NCBI GenBank assembly: GCA_963731125.1
Contig: CAVSVP010000008.1
Span: 248,001-312,000, forward strand
Length of the DNA stretch: 64,000 bases
Direction of reading: 5' to 3'
Source of the DNA: CAVSVP01 sp963731125
Lineage (GTDB): Bacteria > Pseudomonadota > Gammaproteobacteria > Competibacterales > Competibacteraceae
A program made the position numbers and the translations under genes. Under the pieces are notes generated by a model. That model saw only the letters and a list, made by a program, of their open reading frames with translations, ran no database searches and was not told the origin of the DNA. Position 1 is the stretch's first letter; each line of letters begins with the position of its first letter. Positions 17,488 through 26,945 of the stretch are shown here, one piece after another.

Positions 17488-17593
17488 TATAGATCTGGAA
17501 GTTATTCTCAAGACACGCTGTTAATACATCCCTATAAGCTCGACTGCGGCATCCATGCCGCAGACGGTTTTGATAACAGCTTCCAGATCTATA
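17488..17593. repeat. MITE/REP-like element with nested palindrome
   Basis: Outer inverted repeat TATAGATCTGGAAG (17488-17501) / CTTCCAGATCTATA (17580-17593) is perfect over 14 bp. Midway lies a near-perfect palindrome, CTGCGGCATCCATGCCGCAG at 17544-17563. The 106-bp unit has no coding capacity. Size and symmetry fit a short non-autonomous mobile or REP-type element; other copies are not visible in this window. Confidence 0.6.
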
Positions 17594-17906
17594 GCACCAG
17601 TTTTATTGCAAAAAACCTGAACTTGATAACGGCTTTAAATCGGGCGAAGCCTTCACGGTAGGCATGACAATGTAGTATACACGGGGGGTGTGGAATTCAA
17701 GGAGAAAGCTTACAGAAAGTGGCAAAGATAAATGCGGATTGCTAATCAATTAGTTGAGTTTTCTAAACATTAATAAATAAACTGAAAAACTAAATCCATT
17801 ACATTATTAACAATATTTCACAGGTAAGGGATTAACATAGCTATAAGATTTTAGTATTGTGGTTATAAATAAGGTTGTGCCGTTAACACTGCCACTGGGG
17901 TTTATC
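17594..17906. other. AT-rich intergenic region
   Basis: No gene or clear signal. A sigma-54-like motif near 17721 has a spacer one base too long and was not accepted. Confidence 0.4.
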
Positions 17907-18101
17907 ATGAACAACGATCATATTTCTCCGTTACCACGAGATCAGCTACTTAAAAATGGCTTACAGTTACGAGCGGCTTTACAAGAAGCTATAAAATATA
18001 AGGAAAATCACTATATTCATTTAGAACAAGTCTGTACATTAGCTGCCTATTTTGTTAATGAAGTGGAGATGTTTTTAGAGTCGCAGAAAGCGCAGCGGTA
18101 A
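17907..18101 (+). CDS. Small hypothetical protein (64 aa)
   Basis: Helix-rich, hydrophilic product with LLKNGLQLRAALQEAIKY and an acidic C-terminal helix (EVEMFLESQKAQR). ATG at 17907 is preferred; GTG at 17859 would add 16 hydrophobic residues. No family recognised. It lies alone before the convergent histidine kinase gene. Codon use looks genuine, but the ribosome-binding site is poor. Confidence 0.5.
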   Translation: MNNDHISPLPRDQLLKNGLQLRAALQEAIKYKENHYIHLEQVCTLAAYFVNEVEMFLESQKAQR

Positions 18102-18209
18102 ATACACAAAAATAATTTGAGTGGTGGAAAGAGAAATTTTTTCAAAAGAATGTTTTTATCTTATCTCATGAATCGTGAAGTCGTTTTTATCGAATTAAAT
18201 AACGAAAAC

Positions 18210-20276
18210 TCAAGCTGGCGACGAATGACCGTGCAACGGCAGATGGATAATAAAGCAGGTGCCTTTACGCGGCGTTGATATTACTGAGATCCTGCCGTCG
18301 TGTTGTTGGGTGATGATGAAATAGGACACGGAAAGCCCTAAACCAGTGCCTTTGCCGGCGGGTTTGGTGGTGAAAAAAGGTTCAAAGATATGGCGACGGG
18401 TTTGCTCGTCGATCCCTGGACCGTTATCTTCGACTTCTATCCGGACATAATGCTTTTCCCGGCGAGTGCGCAGGACAATGCGATGAGGTAGCGGAGTAGC
18501 GGCGTCAGCCATAGCTTGGGCGGCGTTTTTAATAAGGTTGAGAAAAACTTGTTCGAGCGCCGTCTGGTTGCAGATCACACTCTCCAGGTCAGGAACGTAG
18601 TCGCGGACGATTTCGACATGCTGAAAGTTGCAGTGCTGGAGCAAGTCGTAATCCTTAACAGCAAACGCTATGGCAGTGTCTAGTATAGTGTCTAGGCGTG
18701 CTGGTGCGAAACCGGTGTGGCTGCGTTCGCTGAAAGCCAGCATGTCGGCAACGATGTGTGCCGCTCGCCGAGCGGCTTCGCGGATATCATATAGAAAACC
18801 GGTAATCCGCCGCTGTGCGAGATAGTTGTTCACTTGCTCAAGAGTGATGCCCAAGGTTGCTGCCGCCTGTTGGTTGGCAGGCAGTTCGGCAGTCAACCGG
18901 CGCAGGATATTCTGACTGCCTTGGAGAATAACCCCTAGAGGATTATTGATTTCATGAGCCATGCCCGCTGCCAGGCCGCCGATGGACAGCATTTTTTCAC
19001 TTTGCATAAGCAATTGTTCGAGACGAACACGGTCGGTGACATTATCTATCCGCACGACGGCACCCACTACCTCGTTAGCGACCAGCAACGGGTAAATAAC
19101 CACATCGGCGTAAACATATTCACCGTTCTTCACGCTGACCATGCGTTCGCTGGGTATTGGGCGGCGCCGCTGAATGGCCTCGTTCAGTTTTTCCGGTAAG
19201 GCGCCGTATTGAGGGAACAGTTGCGTTAACGAGTGTCCGCGGGCTGCAGCGGCGGTAATGCCGGTGGCTCTTGCAGCGCCTTGGTTCCACTCTGTCACCT
19301 TGCCCTCAAGGTCGACGCCGATTAAAATAGAAGGCATTAAATCGACGATATTAGCGAGGTAGGAGCGGATGCGCTGTATTTCCTGAATAGCGTGGTTACG
19401 CTCCGTAATATCTAGAAACGTTACGACGACGCCTACCACTTTGCCTGCCCTGCGGATAGGGTGCGACCAGTACTCTGCCGGAAAGCTGGTACCGTCGGAA
19501 CGCCATAGCAGCTCATTGTCGACATGGGCTGCTACGTTTTGCCTGCAGGCACGGTAGATTGGACATTCCCTTAGGGGATAAGAAGTTCCGTCCGGGCGGG
19601 TATGGTGGATTAAATCGTGCATGGTTTTGCCGAGTAACTGAGCAGGTCGCTCATAACCCAGAAAGCGCAGTGCTGCAGGGTTACAGAAGGTACACCTGCC
19701 TGCGAGATCAAGGCCATAGATGGCTTCTGCTGTGGAATCCAGCAATAACTGAATTTTTTCCCGGCTTTCCTGGAGAACCTGTTCGTCGCGTTTGCGTTCG
19801 GTGATGTTGATATGGGAGACCACCAGGCCTCCCGTCTCATGTAAAAGCGGCACGGCACGCAGGAAAAACCAGCGTTGCTCAGTGGGCGAGTGGCATGGAT
19901 ATTCCAGTTCAAACTCAGCCAAGGTACCGTTAAGAACGGCTTGTAAACCGGCTAAACATTGCAAAGCCTCCTCGTGAGAAGGGCCTTTGGCAGTTTGGCA
20001 GGCTTGTAGATAATTCAGTCCAACACCTCGTACTAAACCCTTTGACGCATGATTTGCCTTAGCAAAGCACCGCCAGGCATCGTTAACGGCAATGATATTG
20101 CCTGCTTTATCTAGAACGGCAATGTGGGCCGTAAGGGAATTCAGGGTGGCTAAATAAAGTTCTTCGGAATTATGCACAACACTCGGCTGGTTGCTACCAC
20201 GTCTGGCTGCAGCAGATTTCGTTGAGTCAGCTCGCCATAACAGGGGGCGATGACGACAGACTCCGTTATTGCTCAT
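18210..20276 (-). CDS. Cytoplasmic multi-PAS sensor histidine kinase
   Basis: Protein of 688 residues with no membrane segment. Three PAS domains occupy roughly 40-430: the first contains LDKAGNIIAVNDAW, the second LDLAGRCTFCNPAA and the third VDLEGKVTEWNQGAA. The HisKA phospho-acceptor is in GMAHEINNPLG, and the ATPase domain has LNLIKNAAQAM (N box), DNGPGID (G1) and GKGTGLGLS (G2). The second PAS is followed by a PAC-like stretch with a Cys-containing loop (ECPIYRACRQ). The kinase is an orphan with no adjacent regulator. The NtrB-like architecture makes the sigma-54 response regulator at 2001 a possible partner, but that is speculation. Confidence 0.92.
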   Translation of the reverse strand: MSNNGVCRHRPLLWRADSTKSAAARRGSNQPSVVHNSEELYLATLNSLTAHIAVLDKAGNIIAVNDAWRCFAKANHASKGLVRGVGLNYLQACQTAKGPSHEEALQCLAGLQAVLNGTLAEFELEYPCHSPTEQRWFFLRAVPLLHETGGLVVSHINITERKRDEQVLQESREKIQLLLDSTAEAIYGLDLAGRCTFCNPAALRFLGYERPAQLLGKTMHDLIHHTRPDGTSYPLRECPIYRACRQNVAAHVDNELLWRSDGTSFPAEYWSHPIRRAGKVVGVVVTFLDITERNHAIQEIQRIRSYLANIVDLMPSILIGVDLEGKVTEWNQGAARATGITAAAARGHSLTQLFPQYGALPEKLNEAIQRRRPIPSERMVSVKNGEYVYADVVIYPLLVANEVVGAVVRIDNVTDRVRLEQLLMQSEKMLSIGGLAAGMAHEINNPLGVILQGSQNILRRLTAELPANQQAAATLGITLEQVNNYLAQRRITGFLYDIREAARRAAHIVADMLAFSERSHTGFAPARLDTILDTAIAFAVKDYDLLQHCNFQHVEIVRDYVPDLESVICNQTALEQVFLNLIKNAAQAMADAATPLPHRIVLRTRREKHYVRIEVEDNGPGIDEQTRRHIFEPFFTTKPAGKGTGLGLSVSYFIITQQHDGRISVISTPRKGTCFIIHLPLHGHSSPA

Positions 20277-20382
20277 TGACTCGCTTTTAAACCACGTTAT
20301 AAAGGTTACCTGTAAAAATGTATCATACTTTCCTTATGGATGATTATCCGTATCATTACTTAACTTTGAACTAACCCGTTGC

Positions 20383-21711
20383 TAAGGCATCTCGCCAAAA
20401 TAACTTGTTGCTTTGTATGTTTGATCAGTTATTATGAGAGGTTATGCCGAACCCACTAACCCAAGCCATCAAAGCCAAGCCATCAAAGCCAAGTTTGCAG
20501 CGCTTGCCCCGCTTTTGGATGAACGGACACGTCGGCGATGGGCGGCAGTGGAAGCCCGCGCGATGGGACGCGGAGGGATCACGCATGTTGCTAAGGCGAC
20601 GGGACTGTCACAGACAACCATTCGTGCGGGCTTAAAGGAACTTGACTCATTGAACACGTCTGCGACTCCTCAAGGGGCCAGCGAGCGATTGCGCCGTGGG
20701 GGTGGGGGCCGAAAGTCCTTGGTTGATCACGACCCCCCTCTTCTCAACGCCCTCGAGGCCCTGGTTGATCCCGTGACCCGTGGTGACCCAATGGGGCCCC
20801 TGCGCTGGACGTGCAAAAGCGCTGCCCGGTTAGCGACGGAACTGCAAAACCAAGGTCATCGGGTCAGCGAGCGAAGCATCAACCGGCTCCTGCACCACCT
20901 GGGCTACAGCTTGCAGTCCAACCGCAAGACGGTTGAAGGCAACCAGCACCCGGATCGCGACGCCCAATTTCAGCAGATCAACCGATGGGTGAAAGCGTTC
21001 CAGACGCAGCGGCAACCGGTTGTGTCAGTGGATACCAAGAAAAAGGAGCTGATCGGTCAGTTCCATAATGGTGGCCGTGAGTGGAGCCCAAAGGGTGAGC
21101 CCGAGCTGGTGCGGGTCCACGACTTTCCCGACAAAGCGCTGGGCAAGGTCATTCCTTATGGGGTCTATGATATGGCGACCAACAGCGGTTGGATCAGTGT
21201 TGGCATCGATCACGACACGGCCGAGTTTGCGGTGGAAACGATCCGGCGTTGGTGGCACCATATGGGCAGCCCCACCTATCCGCGGGCCAAGCGCTTGCTG
21301 ATCACCGCCGATGGAGGCGGTTCCAACGGGAGCCGCAACCGTCTGTGGAAGATCGAGTTGCAGAAGTTGGCCGATGCTATTGGGCTGCGGATTTCTGTCT
21401 GTCACTTTCCACCGGGAACCAGCAAGTGGAATAAGATTGAGCACCGGATGTTTTGCCACATCACCGAGAACTGGCGGGGCCGCCCCTTGGTGAGCCGCGA
21501 AGTGGTGGTCAATCTGATCGGCCATACGACGACCAAAACCGGTCTGGAGATCCGCTCGGAGCTAAACGAAAACAGCTATCCAACCGGCCGGGAGGTGACG
21601 GATGCGCAGCTGGAGAATCTCTCGATCAAGCGGGATAAGTTCCACGGCGAGTGGAATTATACCCTCGTTCCGAGAGCCTAAACCAACAGTTTATTTTGGC
21701 GAGCCGCCTAA
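20383..21711 (+). mobile_element. ISAzo13-family insertion sequence, apparently complete
   Basis: Element of 1323 bp (20386-21708). The left end GGCATCTCGCCAAAATAA and the right end, read inward, GGCGGCTCGCCAAAATAA, match at 16 of 18 positions. TAA flanks both sides (20383-20385 and 21709-21711), the same 3-bp duplication seen around the second ISAzo13 element. One full-length transposase gene is present. Confidence 0.8.
20434..21681 (+). CDS. ISAzo13-family transposase
   Basis: Protein of 415 residues with an N-terminal helix-turn-helix region (AKATGLSQTTIRAGLKEL) and a DDE-type core: VSVDTKKKELIG carries the first Asp, LLITADGGGSNGSRNRLW the second, and PPGTSKWNKIEHRMF the Glu. These blocks define the ISAzo13 family. 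The frame is uninterrupted. Its relative at 23867-25138 is about equally long but broken by an amber codon. The ATG at 20434 begins the frame; later starts are possible. Confidence 0.92.
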   Translation: MRGYAEPTNPSHQSQAIKAKFAALAPLLDERTRRRWAAVEARAMGRGGITHVAKATGLSQTTIRAGLKELDSLNTSATPQGASERLRRGGGGRKSLVDHDPPLLNALEALVDPVTRGDPMGPLRWTCKSAARLATELQNQGHRVSERSINRLLHHLGYSLQSNRKTVEGNQHPDRDAQFQQINRWVKAFQTQRQPVVSVDTKKKELIGQFHNGGREWSPKGEPELVRVHDFPDKALGKVIPYGVYDMATNSGWISVGIDHDTAEFAVETIRRWWHHMGSPTYPRAKRLLITADGGGSNGSRNRLWKIELQKLADAIGLRISVCHFPPGTSKWNKIEHRMFCHITENWRGRPLVSREVVVNLIGHTTTKTGLEIRSELNENSYPTGREVTDAQLENLSIKRDKFHGEWNYTLVPRA

Positions 21712-21816
21712 CCATTATTGATGTTGACCTATCGTTTTTATATGGGACTTGCGACATGCAGTATCGCATGAGAGTTGTGCCACTTTTTGGATGTGATGCG
21801 GATATCAGTGGAGTGA

Positions 21817-22006
21817 CTTACTACTCGACTTTGGCCATTTTTGCCGATAGAGAAAGCCCATAGAATATGGCTTTCAGAAACAATAACTTAAAATTCGTAA
21901 AGTCAACGTTTTTGCGTGATATGCTCTAATTGGGGCGTTACCCCGTTAAACCACGATGGATTCTGGGCTGCCTGATGTGGAAAATGGCCAAAGTCGAGTT
22001 ACTAAG
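21817..22006. repeat. MITE-like element with 26-bp terminal inverted repeats
   Basis: The left arm (21817-21841) and the right arm (21981-22006) are inverted copies matching at 24 of 26 positions around the core CTCGACTTTGGCCATTTT. The 190-bp unit ends one base before the aminotransferase ATG. Its core shares GACTTTGGCCATT with the dispersed repeats at 16803 and 46814. No coding capacity is evident. Confidence 0.65.
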
Positions 22007-23590
22007 ATGGCATTAAACTTTCTCTCCTTCCGAAGCTGGCTTTCTTCTACTTTGCAGTCGGCGTCGCCCCGGGCTGGTGCTACGCCCGCTGCTCAGCAAG
22101 TCGCGCACAGCACGCAAACTATGGCAACGGTTTTGAAAACCGCACGGCATCCGAAGAGTGAGAAAACAGCGCCGGCCGAGCCAAATATGGCACACCCTGC
22201 AGGATTATTAGAGCTTCTTCAAGAGCGTGCGGGCGAAAATTTTGCTCTCCATGAACAATACTTAAATACGCAGTTGGTCAAGGTGCTTAAAACCATCGGC
22301 TACGATGTTCGTTATGCCAAAGCCCACGGTCAGTACCTTTTTGATGAAAAGGGTCATCCATATCTCGATCTGCTTTCCGGCTTTGGTGTCTTTGCCCTCG
22401 GCCGTAATCATCCGAAGGTGATTGGTTATCTCACCGACGTGCTGTGCGCCGAATTGCCGAACCTGGTGCAACTGGACGTTTCGTTGTTAAGCGGGCTGTT
22501 GGCTGAACGTTTAATTGCGACACTGCCGCCAGGCATGGAAAAGATTTTCTTTTGCAATTCGGGAACTGAGGCGGTGGAGGCCGCGCTAAAATTTTGCCGC
22601 TGTGCGACCGGCCGTCCCAAAATTCTCTATTGCGATCACGCTTTTCATGGCCTAACTTACGGCTCTCTGTCGCTAAATGGCGACGAGCTTTTCCGCGCAG
22701 GCTTTGGGCCGCTTTTGCCCGATTGCGAGCGCATTCCCTTCAATGATCTTGAGGCTCTGGAGCAGGCGTTGCGTCTGCGAGATGTGGCTGCTTTTATCGT
22801 TGAGCCTATTCAAGGGCACGGCGTCATGATGCCCGATGACACTTACCTGCCTGACGCGGCCCGTCTATGTGCCCGGTATGGTACGCTCCTGGTGGCTGAT
22901 GAAATTCAGACGGGATTGGGTCGCACGGGGAAGTATTTTGCGGTGGAGCATTGGGGCGTGGAGCCGGATCTTGTTTTGCTGGCAAAGGCCCTATCCGGCG
23001 GTTTTGTGCCTGTTGGTGCGGTGGCATCGCGGAGGTGGGTTTTTGATAAGGTGTTCAATCGGATGGATCGCGCCGTCGTGCACGGTTCCACGTTTGCCAA
23101 AAACAACCTCGCCATGGCGGCCGGACTAGCCACGCTGCAAGTCCTGAGTGAGGAGAACTTGGTCGCCAAAGCTGCTACGCTGGGTGAAGGGCTGATGGAG
23201 GAACTGCGTCAGCTCGTTCCGGGCTACGAGTTTCTCAAAACGGTGCGGGGCAAGGGAATGATGATTGGCCTGCAGTTTGGTCCACCGGCAAGCCTGTCTC
23301 TTAAAACCGCTTGGACGCTGCTCGAAAAAGCCAATGCGGGTCTTTTCTGTCAAATGATTACCATCCCGTTATTTACCCGTCATCGCATTCTTTCGCAAGT
23401 CGCGGGACATGGCTTACACGTTATCAAGTTTCTACCTCCCCTAATTATCACCGACGAAGACAAAGGCTGGATTGTAGCAGCACTTCAGGAGGTACTGGCG
23501 GACTGTCATAAGGTGCCTGGTTCTGTCTGGGATCTTGGTAAGACGCTGGCAGCGCATGCCATGAAGGCAAAAGCTGGGAACAGTGCTTAG
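22007..23590 (+). CDS. Class III PLP-dependent aminotransferase
   Basis: About 527 residues. After a variable N-terminus of some 75 residues comes the fold-type I core: FFCNSGTEAVEAALKF binds the cofactor phosphate, VADEIQTGLGRTG holds the Asp that contacts the pyridine nitrogen, and LLAKALSGGFVPVGAV carries the Schiff-base lysine. This is the ornithine/acetylornithine/4-aminobutyrate subgroup. Aminotransferases of similar length take part in hopanoid side-chain synthesis, but no hopanoid genes are nearby, so the substrate is open. ATG at 22007 is chosen; the frame extends to ATG 21956, inside the MITE-like repeat. Confidence 0.85.
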   Translation: MALNFLSFRSWLSSTLQSASPRAGATPAAQQVAHSTQTMATVLKTARHPKSEKTAPAEPNMAHPAGLLELLQERAGENFALHEQYLNTQLVKVLKTIGYDVRYAKAHGQYLFDEKGHPYLDLLSGFGVFALGRNHPKVIGYLTDVLCAELPNLVQLDVSLLSGLLAERLIATLPPGMEKIFFCNSGTEAVEAALKFCRCATGRPKILYCDHAFHGLTYGSLSLNGDELFRAGFGPLLPDCERIPFNDLEALEQALRLRDVAAFIVEPIQGHGVMMPDDTYLPDAARLCARYGTLLVADEIQTGLGRTGKYFAVEHWGVEPDLVLLAKALSGGFVPVGAVASRRWVFDKVFNRMDRAVVHGSTFAKNNLAMAAGLATLQVLSEENLVAKAATLGEGLMEELRQLVPGYEFLKTVRGKGMMIGLQFGPPASLSLKTAWTLLEKANAGLFCQMITIPLFTRHRILSQVAGHGLHVIKFLPPLIITDEDKGWIVAALQEVLADCHKVPGSVWDLGKTLAAHAMKAKAGNSA

Positions 23591-23595
23591 CTCAC

Positions 23596-23681
23596 TCAAT
23601 CAATCACAATCGTTGCGCCGGCGTACACTTTATCGCCGGCCTTCACCCGGGCATTGAGCCCCTTATGCCAGGGCACAATAG
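23596..23681 (-). pseudogene. Possible C-terminal remnant of a lipoyl/barrel-like domain
   Basis: On the reverse strand about 28 codons read IVPWHKGLNARV, KAGDKVYAGATI and VID before a TGA. The VKAGDKVYAG pattern resembles the ends of biotinyl/lipoyl-like beta domains. The homology stops abruptly where the metallophosphoesterase remnant begins on the other strand, suggesting a deletion that joined two broken genes. Confidence 0.35.
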
Positions 23682-23835
23682 TACCTATATCTGGTGGGAG
23701 ATATCATTGATTTTGTCAGTATGGAAAATGGTTGGTACTGGCCCCAAAGTCATAACGCTACTCTCCAAAAGCTGCTCGTCAAAGCTGAGTACGGCACCCG
23801 AATTGTCTACCTGCCGGGCAATCATGATGCGGTGC

Positions 23836-25145
23836 TAAGGAAATGTAACGAAATAAGTGTACCATTTCATGACGGCAAAATGGTGTAGTTCCATTCCCCG
23901 TGGAACTCGTGACGTCGAATGTTGACCTCTGCCAACTCGGCGTCAGTGACCTTTTTCCCCGCTGGATACCCAGACGCATCAATCTCAGCGTGTACCCGCA
24001 AGCCTGATTGGGTCTTCGTCGCGGCGATGAGGTTGACAATCACTTCGTGACTGACCAGCGGCTTGCCGCGCCAGTTCTGGGTGATGTAGGAAAACAATCG
24101 GTGCTCGATCGTGTTCCATTTGCTCGTGCCAGGTGGAAAGTGGCAGACGGTTACCGGCAGGGCAATCTCATCGGCGAAACGCGGCAGTTGCGTTTTCCAC
24201 AGCCGGAGCCGGGAGCCATTGCTGCCGCCACCGTCGGCGGTGATCAAGATCTGCCCAGCTTGCGGATAAATCGGCTGGCCCATCCTGCGCCACCGGTTGC
24301 CAATAGTGGCCACCGCAAACGCGGCGGTGTCATGGTCGGTTCCAACTCCGACCCAGCCAACATTCTCGCCAATGTCCTAGACCCCATCCGGTGCCACACG
24401 CCCGAGTTCCTTGATCTTGAAGTCGTGAACACGGACTTGTTCGGGTTGGCCTTTGGGCCGCCACTCGTGGCCACCATTCTTGAAATCACCCACCAGTTCC
24501 TTCTTCTTCGTATCAACAGAAATCGCAGGATCGCCCGAGGCGAGGGCGTTAAGCACGTGGTTATTGAGGTAGTGAAACTGCGCGTCGCGATCGGGATGAT
24601 CGACCCCCTCACGCGCCTTGCGGTTTGCTTGCAAACTGTAACCCATCTCGTGCAGAAGCGCGGCCACGAGCTTGTGACTGGTCTCATGCCCCATCGCACG
24701 CAGTTCGCTCGCGAGCTTACGGACACTCTTGCAGGTCCAGTGCAGCGGTGATTCCGGGTCGCCGCAGGTCATTGGGTTCACCAAAGTATTTAGATCCTCT
24801 CTGAGCGTCGGATCTTTCTCGACAGTCTTTTTGCGTCCCCCGCCAGGTTTACGAACACCTTGATTCGCTACCGCCGCAACCTCGTGCCCCCCGGATTCGA
24901 GATCACGAAGCTCCTGCCTCCCCACTCGAATCGCCCGCCGTGACACCCCGGTTGCTTTCGACACCAGAGAGATCCCGCCGCGTCCGATGGCTTCTGCCTC
25001 CGCAGAGGCGGCAAGCCGCCGCAGACGCTCGTCCAATACGGGCGCTAACAATTCAAACCGCTTCCTGACACCGCTTTCATCAACCATACTATCCATGATA
25101 GCAACATCACTTAAAATGAGATAGTTATTTCGTGACAATTCCTAA
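23836..25145 (-). mobile_element. ISAzo13-family insertion sequence interrupting a metallophosphoesterase gene
   Basis: Element of 1304 bp at 23839-25142. The ends GGAAATGTAACGAAATAA and, read inward from the right, GGAATTGTCACGAAATAA match at 16 of 18 positions. The 3-bp duplication TAA flanks it at 23836-23838 and 25143-25145. The insertion point is exact, since excision rejoins the host frame. It is related to, but clearly different from, the element at 20386-21708. Confidence 0.88.
23867..25138 (-). pseudogene. ISAzo13-family transposase with an internal amber codon
   Basis: The N-terminal 253 codons (25138-24377) contain the HTH region and the first Asp block ISVDTKKKELVGDF. The C-terminal part contains ILITADGGGSNGSRLRLW and PPGTSKWNTIEHRLF. 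Both are in the same frame, separated only by a TAG at 24374-24376 where the related transposase has Tyr in GVYD. A single Tyr-to-stop change explains the break. Amber suppression could in principle still yield full-length protein. Confidence 0.85.
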
Positions 25146-25742
25146 GGCAGTTTATAGGGTCATCTTTGGGACCTATTACCATCATTGCCGAGCAGATATT
25201 ACACCAGACAGTAGATGGACGCCGGTTACTCATTCTCCACGGCGACAAATTTGACAGTCTGATTAGGCACAATGCCATCGTTTCTATTATTGGCAGCAAC
25301 AGCTATGAGTTGCTGCAGACCCTGGACCGCGGATTGAATCGTCTGCGCACAATGCTAGGCTTTTCCTACTGGTCTTTATCCACCTATCTTAAAACCAACC
25401 TCAAGAATGCCAACCGCTATATTGAGCTGTTTGAAACCGTAGCGGCTCGCGAGGCGCTGCGATACGCCGTGGATGGTTTGATTTGTGGGCATATTCACAA
25501 GCCTCCATAAAAGTCATCAACGGTACCCTATACTGCAATGACGGTGACTGGGTGGAGTGCTGCACGGCCTTGGTGGAACACCGAGATGGCAGTTTAGAGA
25601 TTGTAAGCTGGGCCGAAGTTATGCGAGAGCTCGGGCAGGGTAGGGTGACGAGGGCATAACGGCTAGCTTCCTTTCTGGTGTTTTGCTTGCTTGGTTGAGC
25701 TTTAAAGGCTTTGAAAGTAGCGGTTAATGCGTGCTGATGAGT

Positions 25743-25958
25743 TTATAGATCACGAAGTTGCCGATGTTGCGAGTGGACTTGCTCAAGCCTGTCCAGAGCA
25801 TCTCTTAATGTTTCTAAAGTAGCCCGTTCCGTCATAGCGGATTGACCACTTGCTTCCAAATGTTCTGCCGCCCCTCGCAATGCCTCTAGAGCTTGGTTGG
25901 TAATTTCCATCAGTTGCTTAGCGCTACCGAGATCAGCTTTGCCGTAAATGGTCATCAT
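25743..25958 (-). CDS. Small helical hypothetical protein
   Basis: About 71 residues from the ATG at 25958 (a second ATG follows at 25955; a GGAG lies about 12 bases upstream). The product is soluble and predicted helical, with LMEITNQALEALRGAAEHLEASG and a Gln/Arg/His-rich end. No family is recognised. A longer frame to 26015 exists but lacks a ribosome-binding site. Confidence 0.55.
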   Translation of the reverse strand: MMTIYGKADLGSAKQLMEITNQALEALRGAAEHLEASGQSAMTERATLETLRDALDRLEQVHSQHRQLRDL

Positions 25959-26945
25959 AGTGCTAGTGTTCTCCGTCACGATAAGATGAAATAGCTTTGC
26001 AGAAGGGATCGCCACTGCGAAGCGATTGACAGGTATTGGTAGGAATGAGCAAATAAACAGTAAACATCGGAAAACCTCATCACCTCAATCAATACGACGG
26101 CATTGTTTGCCGCTGTTGTTGCTGGATTACCTGAATTCAAGAGTTGTGAGATGCCGCCAAGCACCGTTATGTCATAGAAAATGGGGAGAGTAGGTAAGCT
26201 CTCTGCAAAAATAATGCCGTGAAAGATTTTGAGTTTCCCGAATTAAAAGTCTCGGGGTGTAGAGACTGTTAATGCGATTCCGGAACTTATCGACCTCAAT
26301 CTGCAAACTGACTTGCAGAGCTGAAATAACATTCAGCAACCACTGGAATCGTTGTGATGGACTGTTCGAACGCCAGATCCGACAAAAACATAATATTGTG
26401 CCTTATAAGAAAGCATTAAATTTTTTTTAGGATCAAAATGGGGCAATGACTATGCAATAGCTTTTACTGACACGAGCAACGGAAAAACCGATTTAACCAA
26501 AGTTGTTGAAAGCCAAAATTCTTTGTCATCATTTTCCTGAAAAAAAGTGAGTGAGAGTTGATGAGTAGCAATTCAGCGGCGCACTATATCTTAGTTGATG
26601 TTGCAGTGCAACCTATTTTGCCTACCGATCTAACCTATTAATGCGACTTGTACTTTTTCAAAACGGGTTTTTCTTTAACCATCTTTTTTGACTTTGTAGG
26701 GAATCAGCAGTTAAAGTTCACGACTTGCTGCATTTTTTTGTGACTATTGTCTTATTGACGAATAAACTTTCTAAAAAGTAAAGCTTAAAGCTAATTGAAA
26801 GTTTCTGAATCTATGTTGAAATCGAATATTTCATAAATCTAAATTATTATTTTATTATTTTATTTCGTAAGAATTAAATTTATTGCAAAAATGAGCGCTG
26901 AAGTGCCAGGTTGGAAGGTGTCACCGCCGCTCAGTCAGGAATGCA
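25959..26945. other. AT-rich region without recognised genes
   Basis: Almost 1 kb. A short reverse frame at 25976-26164 is not convincing. Base composition drops sharply toward 26400-26900, with many stops in all frames. No clear promoter, repeat or RNA gene is visible apart from the RBS-like AGGA just before the exporter gene. Confidence 0.45.

Larger units (their letters stand above)
23682..25659 (+). pseudogene. Metallophosphoesterase (UDP-diacylglucosamine hydrolase-like), truncated, IS-interrupted and frameshifted
   Basis: The remnant begins inside the family motif YLVGDIID and continues with WYWPQSHN and YLPGNHDAVL; an in-frame TAG at 23679-23681 shows the start is lost. A second ISAzo13 element lies at 23839-25142. 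Removing it and one TAA restores the reading frame through VLRQFIGSS into LLILHGDKFD and LICGHIHKP. A one-base shift near 25508 then moves the frame to VINGTLYCNDGDWVE and EHRDGSLEIVSW, ending at 25659. The metal-binding motifs GD, GNHD, HGD and GHIH are all recognisable, as in LpxH-like and related phosphatases of the family. Three independent lesions make it non-functional. Confidence 0.85.

Noticed and set aside
17721..17735. Sigma-54-like motif upstream of the 64-residue gene
   Set aside because: The GG and GC dinucleotides are 13 bases apart, not 12; sigma-54 does not tolerate this.
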